This document shows, one piece after another, positions 1 to 7,935 of a stretch of DNA of 39,105 nt. The notes under the pieces were generated by a model, which made no database searches, was not told the origin of the DNA, and saw only the letters and a list, made by a program, of their open reading frames with translations. Origin of the DNA: Verrucomicrobiales bacterium (GTDB taxonomy: Bacteria > Verrucomicrobiota > Verrucomicrobiia > Verrucomicrobiales > DEV007); the NCBI GenBank assembly GCA_029213195.1, contig JARGNI010000047.1, positions 1 to 39,105 of the forward strand, in the 5' to 3' direction. The position numbers and the translations under genes are program-made. Numbering within the stretch: position 1 is the first letter of the stretch; each line of letters opens with the position of its first letter.

Positions 1-2653
1 CTATTTCTACTGCGGAAACCTATCCATCGACCCACTCAAAACCCGGTAGGACCAATTTACCTTTGCTGGGCAAATCATCGGTACTCCGCACTATATGAGT
101 CCGGAACAGGCGGAGTCACATCCCACGGATGTAGATACTCGCAGTGATATCTATTCTTTAGGAGTTCTGCTGTATGAACTTCTGACCGGCCGTACCCCCC
201 TGACCAAGGAGGACTTCAAGGAGGTCGGGTTGGACCAGATGCTGCAAATGATCCGGACGACCGATGCGGCCCGTCCCTCCACCCTGGTCTCGAAACTCGA
301 CCAGGAGACTGTCCATGTGATCTCCGAAAATCGACGAGCGACCAGTCGGCGTCTCACCCACACTCTCCGAGTGGATCTCGACTGGATGGTGATGAAGGCC
401 CTCGAGAAAGATCGTTCCCGTCGATACGAGACGGCCAATGCTTTCGCCATGGATGTACGCCGCTACCTGCGGGGCGAAACGATCACGGCGACGCCCCCGA
501 CCCTGCATTACCAGATGGGGAAATTCATCAAGCGTCACAAGGGTCCTTTGATCGCATCCGGACTGATCACCTGTTCGCTTCTGGCCGGGCTGGTCGTCAG
601 TCTTTGGCAGGCGGATCGGGCACAGTTCGAGGCGGAGAAGGCGAGGGCTGCCGAGCAGGTCGCGATCAATGCGGCCACACTCGCCGAGGAGGAGCGCCAG
701 GAGGCGATCCGGCAGCAGAAAATCGCGCAAGCGCAGGAGCAGGTGGCGAAGGAAGAGCGAGAGAAAGCCCAGGCCGCCCTGATCGAGGCGGAGGAGGCCA
801 AGATGGCAGCCTAGGCCTCTGCGAAAGAGACCGCGGAGGCCCTCGGGCGCTCCAAAATCTCCCAGGAGAAAGCAGAGCAAGCTCTGGCGGCAGAGAAGGC
901 GGCCAAGCTGGAGGCGGAGAAGGCTCTCGCCGATCTCAAGGTTTCAGAGGAGGAAGTGGAGCGGGTCAGTATTCTCCGGGAGAAACTCGAAAAACAAGTT
1001 GGGAAGCTGCTGACCTTTCTTCGCTCCGAGGAGATGCGAGAGGAGTTGCAGAAAAAGGATCTCAACGGGCTCAACATCGTTCGCTCGATCGATGGCGTGG
1101 TTCGGGAAACCTTTCCCGACGTCAGTCGAGATGGCGGCCTGCTCGAGCAGGAACTGAAGCTGTCCCTCAAGCTGGGTGGCACCGCGATCTACTCCCTCGA
1201 ATCGAGCCTGGCGACCGCCGAAAGCAATTTCCGATCGGCGCTGGACCTGTTGGAGGAGATCGATTTTGAGACTCCGGAAGCCGAGGCGCTGGAACGAGCG
1301 CATGTTCTTCTCAAGCTCGGCGAGATCGCGAACTGGAGAGGGGACTACGAGAGGGCGTTGGAGAATTTCCGCTCGGTGGAGGCACTGCTTCAGGGAGTGC
1401 CTGACAGTGATAAAAGGCAAGAAGTCGAACTGGCGCGTGTCCTCGAACAGTGTGCGGTTTGTTGCCTCGCGGGGGATGAGGCAAGTGCCCGCGAGACGCT
1501 TCTTCGTGTTGGAAGACAGATTGCCAGCCTCCCCGACGACTCGGAATTGTCTTCCGAATACGGAGTGCGCTTTTTGCGAGCGGTTTCTCTCGTGAGTGAT
1601 CCAGGGAATGAACTCGAAGACCTGGCCTCCTCGATCCCTTCCCCACTACGAGATCAAGTCTCCTCCCGACCTGCCCTGGTTGCGGCCCTGCAACTCGAAC
1701 TGGCACGAGAGTTGGAGAAGGTGACTGAATTCGCGACCCTTCGGTCTCAGCAGGAAAATGAAGTCGGCGACGCCGCGGGAGCGGTGCCTTCGAATCCCTG
1801 GGAGAAACCGCAGAAGACGGAGGAGGAGTTGGAGAAATTGGAGAAGCGCAGGGCTGCCGAGGAAGCTGCTGTGGCCGACCTCTTGACCCTGCACCAGGAA
1901 ATCCGCGAAATTGCGATGGAAATGCCGGATCGCCGATTCCGCGTCCTTGAGTTGCATGCCGAGAGCGTCGTCGCCCAGGCCTACGATGCGCTGGAACGCA
2001 CCTACTTTGCGCTTCAGCACTACCAGAAATGCCTGGATCGATCTGACGCCCTCTTGCGATTGGATGGGGAAATGATTGCTCCCCTCGAGTCGCAGGTTCG
2101 CGCCGGGAAAGCGATTGCGAACGTCTATGGCGAGAGCGGCGAGGGAGGGCGAAGGCTGGCGGCTCTCGAGACCGCCTATCGAGCATTTCTCGAGGCCGAG
2201 GATCGGGGGGTATCGGAGAATCTCTTCACGGCCAACCGAGAAGATCTCGTCAAGGAGTTGATGATTGCTACGATTCATCAGTTTTATGGGGCGATGCCTT
2301 CCCCGTCCGCTCTCGAGGAAAACTCCTTCTACGCTGATGAGGTGCGCTACTTCGGCTACGAAGCCAATGGTCAACTGATCCTGCGGGGGCAGCTTGCCTA
2401 TCGTACCAAGTACCCCCATCGGCTCTTTGTGGTGAAGGAGATCGGGCAGGTGGAAAAGGGCGAAGGACCCGTCTATACCGCAATCGTGAAGCTCGACTAC
2501 TGGCTCGCGAATCCGGAGAAAGAAAACGATATGGACTACGACGAACCCGAAGGTGAAATCGCGCAGAAGATCAGTTTTGCCTTTGGAGAAGGGGGGCGCC
2601 TCAAGATTGTCGAGATCGGTTCGGCACCCAAGGAGTTGGCGGGGAAGAAATAG
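1..2653 (+). pseudogene. Ser/Thr protein kinase with TPR/coiled-coil tail, 5' truncated by the window and interrupted by in-frame TAG
   Basis: From base 50 the frame reads the end of a Hanks-type kinase activation loop ([11 protein letters not shown]), then the [19 protein letters not shown] helix and the [20 protein letters not shown] region typical of PVC kinases. A single transmembrane helix follows (about bases 540-610), then a long Ala/Glu/Lys coiled coil, a TPR-like helical region and a beta-rich C-terminal domain ending at 2653. The frame is broken by TAG at 812-814 inside the coiled coil; reading resumes in the same frame with the same heptad-like composition (ASAKETAEALG) and stays open for about 610 codons. 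One base change (GAG to TAG) would explain it. A second TAG at 47-49 precedes the recognisable kinase sequence, and bases 1-46 are not kinase-like in this frame; frame 3 may fit better, which would imply a frameshift. Either this is a recent pseudogene, a truncated kinase plus a separately translated tail (possible GTG start at 956), or sequence error. The catalytic N-lobe lies outside the window. Confidence 0.75.
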
Positions 2654-2794
2654 AGAAGTGGCAGTGGATCTTGCGTTGAGAGTCAGGTGCCAGGCGAGCA
2701 ATGAATTTACGGAAGTAATCTTTTTGGTAGTCGAGTTAGGGTTGCAAAAGAGAGATTGTTGGAGGAACGAGGAGGGTTGGAGGAGGGACAAACC

Positions 2795-3508
2795 GTGAAT
2801 CAGCCGTTTCCGACGACGCGTTGGACGTTGATTCAGAAAGCTGCCGGAGCAAGTTCCGATCGCCGCTCCGAGGCGCTGGAGGAATTGTGCAAGGCTTACT
2901 GGCCCCCCGTCTACGCCTTCATCCGTTCCCGTGGGAAATCATCATCCGAGGCCGAGGATCTGACGCAGGGCTTTTTCGCCGACTTCCTTTCTCGAAACGA
3001 GTTTTCGCGGGCAGATGGAGAGAAGGGAAGACTCCGAACCTATCTTCTCAAAGCCGTTTCGAATTTCATGGCGAAAGCCTACCGCGATCAGAACCGCCAG
3101 AAACGTGGAGGAGACTGGGCCATCGTTTCGCTGGATTTCAGCGGGGAGGGAGGAGAGAGCAAGATTCTCGAACCGGAGGATCATCTCACCGCGGAGACGA
3201 TTTTCGAGCGTCAATGGGCGCTCACGGTTCTGGAGCGAGTTCTCGAAACCCTGCGGAAACGATATCAGAAAAAGGGGAAAGCGGATCTGTTTGATGCCAT
3301 CCAGTTCGTCGTTTCCCCGGGTGCGGAAGGAGAGACCTATGCCCAGATCGCGAACCGACTTGGCCTGACCGAGACGGCGGTCAAGGTCGCCGCGTTTCGT
3401 CTGCGAGAACGCTACGCCCTCCAATTGCGCGAGTCGATCGCCGACACCGTGCTCGATGATTCGGACATCGAGTCGGAGATCCAGCGATTGATGACGGCAT
3501 TCCACTGA
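2795..3508 (+). CDS. ECF-like RNA polymerase sigma factor, kinase-associated type
   Basis: This is a 237-residue sigma-70 family factor. Region 2 runs roughly over residues 25-100 and includes EDLTQGFFADFL and the acidic/aromatic helix before it. Region 4 carries a helix-turn-helix at about residues 180-207 (YAQIANRLGLTETAVKVAAF). The opening (NQPFPTTRWTLI) is typical of the sigma factors found beside Ser/Thr kinases in Verrucomicrobiota and Planctomycetota. The GTG at 2795 is chosen because AGGAGGG lies 8 bases upstream (2781-2787); an upstream TTG at 2756 would add only a Glu/Gly-rich stretch. It follows the interrupted kinase gene by 141 bases on the same strand, so the kinase may have governed its activity. 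No anti-sigma factor gene is adjacent. The family is clear; the regulon is unknown. Confidence 0.88.
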   Translation: MNQPFPTTRWTLIQKAAGASSDRRSEALEELCKAYWPPVYAFIRSRGKSSSEAEDLTQGFFADFLSRNEFSRADGEKGRLRTYLLKAVSNFMAKAYRDQNRQKRGGDWAIVSLDFSGEGGESKILEPEDHLTAETIFERQWALTVLERVLETLRKRYQKKGKADLFDAIQFVVSPGAEGETYAQIANRLGLTETAVKVAAFRLRERYALQLRESIADTVLDDSDIESEIQRLMTAFH

Positions 3509-3946
3509 TCTTCCGTCTCCTTTGCATCTTGCGTGGCAAATCGACTCTGACTTGGTGCGATCTTCCGAGCGAACATCATTGCCACCCTCCGCCGGATTTT
3601 GAGGCCCGACGAAGGATGGCTCCTCCTGATGTTCCCGGTGGCTTACCGGGAAAGTGAAAAATGTTTCCTGCAGCGATTCCTTGTGGGATGCAGAAGCAGG
3701 AAGTGTTTTCCGGCACTATCCCTGCACACCTGTATTACCCCTTTCGGTCGGATGGTTACATTTTCTCGTAGAAAAATGTTTCGATTTTTCCGGTGGGCGA
3801 TTCGACTGGGGAGTGGTTTTGAATTGGGATTGTTCCAACTCGCTCAACCTAAGGGAATTGATGGGGGAGTGGATTAGTCGGCACTTTTCAAATCCCGAAA
3901 CGGTTGAAAAAAGGAATCGCACCTTTCCTGGCTCCGGGAAGTGGCT
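3509..3946 (+). other. Intergenic region with two hairpins, no convincing gene
   Basis: No reading frame here looks coding: the ones present use TTG starts and have mixed, Arg/Phe-rich composition. Two inverted repeats are visible. At 3632-3652 an 8-bp perfect stem (TTCCCGGT/ACCGGGAA) has a 5-base loop and no T tract. At 3758-3779 a stem ACATTTTCT/AGAAAAATGT has a CGT loop and one bulged A, followed by a T-rich stretch. The second could be a weak terminator for the sigma factor transcript. Confidence 0.5.
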
Positions 3947-5227
3947 ATGGTCTTCCCAATGCAAGATGATTCGGCAAAAAAGAACGAAGCCGGTGGTCGA
4001 CCGGAGACGGGAGTTGGCTCCTGGTTTCGGGATGAGATCCCCGAGAATTTGCCGTGGGGTGATGAAAATCTTCTCGAGTCGTTGCCGGAAGAGGTGGGAG
4101 AAGGTTTTGGCGTGAAGGTTGTGGATGGAGTCACGCTCGATGGGATTCGCTACGAGCCTGGGCAATTCATCATGGTGGACAGTCGCGAGGATTTCGCGCG
4201 GCTGTTGGGGGCGGTTCCCAAAGTCGAGGGCCTGGTCATCCCGGGCTATTCCCGTCTCGTACCGACTTCTCTCGGTATGCCCCATACTCACACGGTCGAT
4301 CTGGCCAGGTATCGGAAGAGGGTGCGGGCGGATTGGGTCAAGGCGTTCCTCATCACAGCCGGACTTGTCGGACTCGCCTTCACTATTCCATCTCTTCGTT
4401 TTCTCGGCTTGATCGGGGCCATGATGTTTGGCCTGTTTCCTCTCGTGGACGCCACCATGGCCTGGTTTCGAAGGGTCGATCTCTACACGGTCCAGGATCT
4501 GAACCGGCGACTCGTGAACGATGAGTTTTTCCGTCGATGGCTCGTCACGAGGCCAACCGGACTTCTCAAGATTGCGGTGGCTGTTCTCGTCCTGATCTTT
4601 GCGGGGCAGGTTTTGATCGATGGGGCTCCTCGACCGGGAGTGACCCCGACCTCTCTGCTCGCCGGTGCGCTTGTGAAGTCCGCGGTTCTCGAGAATGGGG
4701 AATGGTGGAGATTGCTCACGACAGGGCTGATGCACGGGAGTGTTCTCCATATCCTCTTCAATGGCATGGCACTGTACTCCCTCGGCCGGATTGTGGTCGC
4801 CCTGGTCAGTCCTTCTTCGCTGAGTATCGTTTTCCTCGTGAGTGTCATTACGGGATCGCTGGCCAGTTTGTATCTTGGACCGGGAGCGATTTCGGTGGGG
4901 GCATCAGGTGGTTTGCTGGGGTGCCTCGCCTTTCTGCTTGTGGTCACGCAGAAGTTTCAGAAGGAGCTTCCGAATTTTCTTCGGTCCAGTCTCATCCAGT
5001 CGACGATCGTGGTTTCTCTGTTCGGTATCCTGGGCGTTCAGTTCATCGATAATGCGGCTCATGCAGGAGGATTTTTTGGAGGACTCTTGATCGGGCTCCT
5101 GGGGTACCGTTGGCTCCGGCTGGCTCCAGAGAGATCCCGTCCCGCAGTCCGGATCGCTGGAGTGGGGAGCGCGCTCATTCTGCTTGCCGGGGTCGCCAAG
5201 GTTGCATGGGAACTTTTCCAGGCCTGA
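3947..5227 (+). CDS. Rhomboid family intramembrane serine protease with N-terminal cytosolic extension
   Basis: This protein of about 426 residues has a soluble N-terminal part of roughly 125 residues. A pair of hydrophobic helices follows (about 128-165), then the rhomboid core. The core shows the conserved HGSVLHILFNG loop/TM2 motif, the GASGG motif with nucleophile Ser320 and the TM6 motif NAAHAGGF with His372. Together these give the Ser-His catalytic dyad of rhomboid proteases, which cleave transmembrane substrates within the inner membrane. The ATG at 3947 is preceded by GGGAAG at a spacing of 6; a GTG at 3941 is an alternative. The long N-terminal extension is not part of the minimal GlpG fold and may bind a partner. 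Neighbours do not reveal the substrate. The gene stands alone between a 438-base spacer and the phosphopantetheinyl transferase 57 bases downstream. Confidence 0.9.
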   Translation: MVFPMQDDSAKKNEAGGRPETGVGSWFRDEIPENLPWGDENLLESLPEEVGEGFGVKVVDGVTLDGIRYEPGQFIMVDSREDFARLLGAVPKVEGLVIPGYSRLVPTSLGMPHTHTVDLARYRKRVRADWVKAFLITAGLVGLAFTIPSLRFLGLIGAMMFGLFPLVDATMAWFRRVDLYTVQDLNRRLVNDEFFRRWLVTRPTGLLKIAVAVLVLIFAGQVLIDGAPRPGVTPTSLLAGALVKSAVLENGEWWRLLTTGLMHGSVLHILFNGMALYSLGRIVVALVSPSSLSIVFLVSVITGSLASLYLGPGAISVGASGGLLGCLAFLLVVTQKFQKELPNFLRSSLIQSTIVVSLFGILGVQFIDNAAHAGGFFGGLLIGLLGYRWLRLAPERSRPAVRIAGVGSALILLAGVAKVAWELFQA

Positions 5228-5284
5228 TACCTCTTCCAAAGGGCCGCCCGTCCTGACATACATCTTCACCTTAGAACGACAAAC

Positions 5285-6004
5285 ATGACCTGGGATCTTG
5301 AGCGAGAGAAAATCGATGTCGTTTCGTTCTCGCTCGATCGGGAGGAAACCCTGGCGATCGCAGATGGGGAATCCTGGCTGAGTCGTGATGAAAAAGAACG
5401 GTCCGAGAAGTTTCGTTTCGGGGAACTTCGGGATCGATACATTCGTGGACGCGGAATGCTTCGGTTCATCCTGTCGCGTTATCTCCGTTGCGACCCTGCC
5501 GACCTCGAGTTCGGAGTGGGGGAGCATGGAAAGCCCTTCCTCCTCGACGATTCTCTCCATTTCAATCTCTCCCATTCCATTGATATCGCGGTCGTCGCCG
5601 TATCGGAGATCCCGTCGATCGGGATCGATGTGGAGCGATTCGATCGAGACGTCGATTACGATCGGCTTGCGGATCGGTGTTTCCGTCCTCGGGAGTGGGA
5701 TCGGTTTCGAGGTTTGGAAGGTGCTGCCAAAGCGGAGGCATTTTTCTGGATCTGGACTGCGAAGGAGGCGCGGATGAAAGCCACCGGAGAGGGGTTTCGG
5801 CTGGAGCCGAAGAGAATCGAGATTGCCTTCGAGGGGGAGTATCCACGGAAGTGTCTCGAGCCGATTTCTCCACGAGCCTATCTTTCTCCAGCGAGGTTGC
5901 CGACGCGGGAGGCGGCTTGCACGGTCGCTGCGCTGTCTCCTTTCGAGGTTCGGCCTATCCCTCTAAGCCAGCTCCAAAACAGTGGAGACGCAGGCGAGTC
6001 GTGA
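5285..6004 (+). CDS. 4'-phosphopantetheinyl transferase, Sfp/HetI type
   Basis: This 239-residue protein matches the usual length of the two-domain Sfp class. Such enzymes transfer the phosphopantetheine arm of coenzyme A to a Ser on acyl or peptidyl carrier proteins. The family motifs appear in order: an Arg-rich GRGMLRFILSRYL segment, GKPFLL, HFNLSHS, the metal-binding GIDVE (Asp115, Glu117) and WTAKEARMKATGEG (Lys160, Glu161). All expected catalytic residues are present. No polyketide or peptide synthetase gene lies in the window, so its carrier protein is unknown; it may be the general fatty-acid enzyme of this organism. It lies 57 bases downstream of the rhomboid gene with no obvious terminator between them, so co-transcription is possible. 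No clear ribosome binding site is visible before the ATG. Confidence 0.92.
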   Translation: MTWDLEREKIDVVSFSLDREETLAIADGESWLSRDEKERSEKFRFGELRDRYIRGRGMLRFILSRYLRCDPADLEFGVGEHGKPFLLDDSLHFNLSHSIDIAVVAVSEIPSIGIDVERFDRDVDYDRLADRCFRPREWDRFRGLEGAAKAEAFFWIWTAKEARMKATGEGFRLEPKRIEIAFEGEYPRKCLEPISPRAYLSPARLPTREAACTVAALSPFEVRPIPLSQLQNSGDAGES

Positions 6005-6210
6005 GACTGCCTTATTCCTTTCTGTCTCTGGAATTCTATCGAGTGAGCCGCTGGGGATTGGGATAAGAATGGCGATCCGATAGGGGGGATGAAGGTTGCG
6101 AAAAGTTCTGTGACGTTTTTGCACGATTTGTATTGCCTTTCCCTTCTGAAATCGATTTTCTATCGGCCAGCCATTTCCTCAGGGAGGTGGCCCTACGACT
6201 TTTACATTCT

Positions 6211-7044
6211 ATGAAGAACCTCCTTCCATTGTCACTCGTCACACTCGCGATCACTCTACTGACCGGCTTCGGCCCTCTCCAAGCCCAAGACGATTTCGAT
6301 CTTTCTCTTCCCGGTGAGGAAGCGGAAGCAGCTCCCGCAGCACCGGCCCCTGCTTCCGGCGGGGACACGGAGGGAACCGCCACAGCAGGAGATGTCAATC
6401 TGTTGGACATGATCAAGGCTGGCGGTTGGTCGATGTGGGTCCTCGGGACTTTCTCCTTCGCGGTGATCGGACTCCTTATCTACTGCATCATTGATCTGCA
6501 AAAAAAGAACTTCCACCCCGATGAACTGATCGCCGCGATCGGTCCGGACATGGACGCGGCCAATTTCGAGGCCGCTGCCCACAAAGCGCAGACTTCCGAC
6601 AACTGCCTCGGGCGCGTCATGCAGGCGGCGATTCACTATATCGCTGACCGTGGCTACGAAGTGCTCGACTCCGAGAAGCTGGAAGAGACGATGGCGGCTG
6701 CTTCGCGAAAATTCAATCGTGGACGAGTTCGCACCATCAACTATTTCTCCATCATCGCCCAGGCGGCCCCGATGATGGGACTGCTGGGAACCGTTTCCGG
6801 AATGATCGGGGCGTTCGCCAAGTTGAGCCAGGGCGGGACGGGAGATCCTTCGGCATTTGCAGGAAACATCTCGGAGGCCCTCATCACCACGGCGACCGGA
6901 CTGGTCGTCGCCCTTCCTGCCATTTTCTGCTACTTCATCTTTCGCGATCGACTCCAGGGCTTGGTTGCCGAGACGGATGAAGAGGCGGAGGAGCTGATCA
7001 ATCGCCTCCGGCGGACGGTCACCGAGTATTCGGAAGAAGCTTAA
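6211..7044 (+). CDS. exbB: ExbB/TolQ/MotA-type proton channel subunit with signal peptide
   Basis: This 277-residue protein opens with a cleavable signal peptide (MKNLLPLSLVTLAITLL, cleavage probably after LQAQ) and an Ala/Pro/Glu-rich exported stretch. Three transmembrane helices follow: about residues 72-95 (WVLGTFSFAVIGLLIYC), 176-205 and 220-250. The last two carry the family signatures APMMGLLGTVSGMIGAF and ISEALITTATGLVVALP, which line the ion path in ExbB and TolQ. ExbB forms a pentamer around ExbD helices and turns proton flow into motion of a TonB- or TolA-like partner. Classical E. coli ExbB and TolQ lack a signal peptide; the form seen here is common in Verrucomicrobiota and related phyla. 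The ATG at 6211 is chosen because the signal peptide starts there; an upstream in-frame start would add non-signal sequence. It is the first gene of a six-gene operon; the next gene begins 18 bases after its stop. Confidence 0.93.
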   Translation: MKNLLPLSLVTLAITLLTGFGPLQAQDDFDLSLPGEEAEAAPAAPAPASGGDTEGTATAGDVNLLDMIKAGGWSMWVLGTFSFAVIGLLIYCIIDLQKKNFHPDELIAAIGPDMDAANFEAAAHKAQTSDNCLGRVMQAAIHYIADRGYEVLDSEKLEETMAAASRKFNRGRVRTINYFSIIAQAAPMMGLLGTVSGMIGAFAKLSQGGTGDPSAFAGNISEALITTATGLVVALPAIFCYFIFRDRLQGLVAETDEEAEELINRLRRTVTEYSEEA

Positions 7045-7062
7045 GCCTCCTCACCGAACGTC

Positions 7063-7485
7063 ATGGCAAAAGAAAACGATCTGTTCGCGGGACCCGGCCT
7101 CAAGGCCGATCTCTCGCCTATGATCGATCTTGTCTTCCTGCTCCTGATCTTTTTCATGGTGGCAGCGAATATCATCACCTTTCCCAAGGACCCGAACGTA
7201 ATCATCCCAGTTGCGAGTGATGCGAAAGTTCCCAAGCTTGTCGAGGGACGAATCGTCATCAATATCTACATCGACGGAACGATCAAGGACGTTGAAGGTA
7301 ACACGCTCTCGACCGAGCAACTCACTCAGAAAGTTTCCCAGGTGAAGGCGGGTAATCCCAATGCCCGATTGCATTTGCGAGCGCACCGTGGGGTCCCCTA
7401 CAAGCACATCCAGGAGGTCAGCCGAGCTTCGGCTGCCGGAGGGGTGCCGACCATCATTTTTTCCAGTTACCAAACCTCGAAGTAG
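7063..7485 (+). CDS. exbD: ExbD/TolR-type subunit, first copy
   Basis: This 140-residue protein has the ExbD layout: a short cytosolic N-terminus, one transmembrane helix with the proton-carrying Asp (DLSPMIDLVFLLLIFFMV), and a periplasmic domain of about 95 residues. ExbD sits inside the ExbB pentamer. It differs from the copy directly downstream in the helix and over the whole periplasmic domain, so the two are not a recent duplication. Its periplasmic domain (EGRIVINIYIDGTIKD, then LRAHRGVPYKHIQEV) follows the usual ExbD/TolR fold pattern of a strand-rich half and a helix. The stop is 3 bases before the next ATG, so translation is probably coupled. Confidence 0.93.
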   Translation: MAKENDLFAGPGLKADLSPMIDLVFLLLIFFMVAANIITFPKDPNVIIPVASDAKVPKLVEGRIVINIYIDGTIKDVEGNTLSTEQLTQKVSQVKAGNPNARLHLRAHRGVPYKHIQEVSRASAAGGVPTIIFSSYQTSK

Positions 7486-7488
7486 GAA

Positions 7489-7926
7489 ATGCCCAATACC
7501 GATCCATTTGGAGGAGAAGAAGAACCAGAGATGGATATCAGTCCGCTGATTGATGTCGCCTTCCTGCTCCTGATCTACTTTCTCGTGACGACGACTCTCC
7601 AGAAATCCGAAGCGGATTTGAGTCTCGTCCTGCCGGGGGTGGAGGCCGAGGACAGCAAGGAGGTCAAGATCGACCAGATGCTGGTTCGTATCGATGCCGA
7701 CGGTTCCGTCATCGTCAATGAGGAGGTTTCCGATTCGGATCCCAACGATCGAGACCTTCCGAACCTGACGGAGCGCCTGACCCGTTACTCGGCGAGTGCA
7801 CAGATCGCGAATACCGAAACACAGGTCATTATCGACTGCGATCCGGAAGCGGTCGGTCAAAGATTCATCGACGTATTGAACGTTTGTGAGAAATCTGATA
7901 TCAAGAACGTCAGCCTTGCGAACTGA
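7489..7926 (+). CDS. exbD: ExbD/TolR-type subunit, second copy
   Basis: This 145-residue protein is a second, clearly different ExbD-like subunit. The helix motif is almost textbook (EMDISPLIDVAFLLLIYFL) with the Asp that carries protons. The periplasmic domain (EVKIDQMLVRIDADGSVIVNEEV, RYSASAQIANTETQVIIDCDP) has the fold expected of ExbD/TolR. The ribosome binding sequence TAGGAA overlaps the stop of the preceding gene, which supports coupled translation and a fixed ratio. One ExbB with two distinct ExbD proteins recalls the Myxococcus AglR-AglQ-AglS motor, in which the two ExbD-like proteins have separate roles. Whether the two copies form a mixed dimer here cannot be seen. Confidence 0.93.
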   Translation: MPNTDPFGGEEEPEMDISPLIDVAFLLLIYFLVTTTLQKSEADLSLVLPGVEAEDSKEVKIDQMLVRIDADGSVIVNEEVSDSDPNDRDLPNLTERLTRYSASAQIANTETQVIIDCDPEAVGQRFIDVLNVCEKSDIKNVSLAN

Positions 7927-7935
7927 ATAGCCAAA

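Noticed and set aside
47-814. TAG read as an amino acid (recoded amber codon)
   Set aside because: TAG is used as the normal stop of other genes in this window (2653, 7485, 9561, 20046), so general recoding is unlikely.
3599-3877. 92-codon frame in the spacer before the rhomboid gene
   Set aside because: TTG start, no ribosome site, Arg/Phe-rich mixed composition, and it overlaps two hairpins.
6211-7485. Flagellar stator MotA/MotB
   Set aside because: The channel has three main helices and the ExbB/TolQ signatures, and the partners are small ExbD types without a peptidoglycan-binding OmpA domain.
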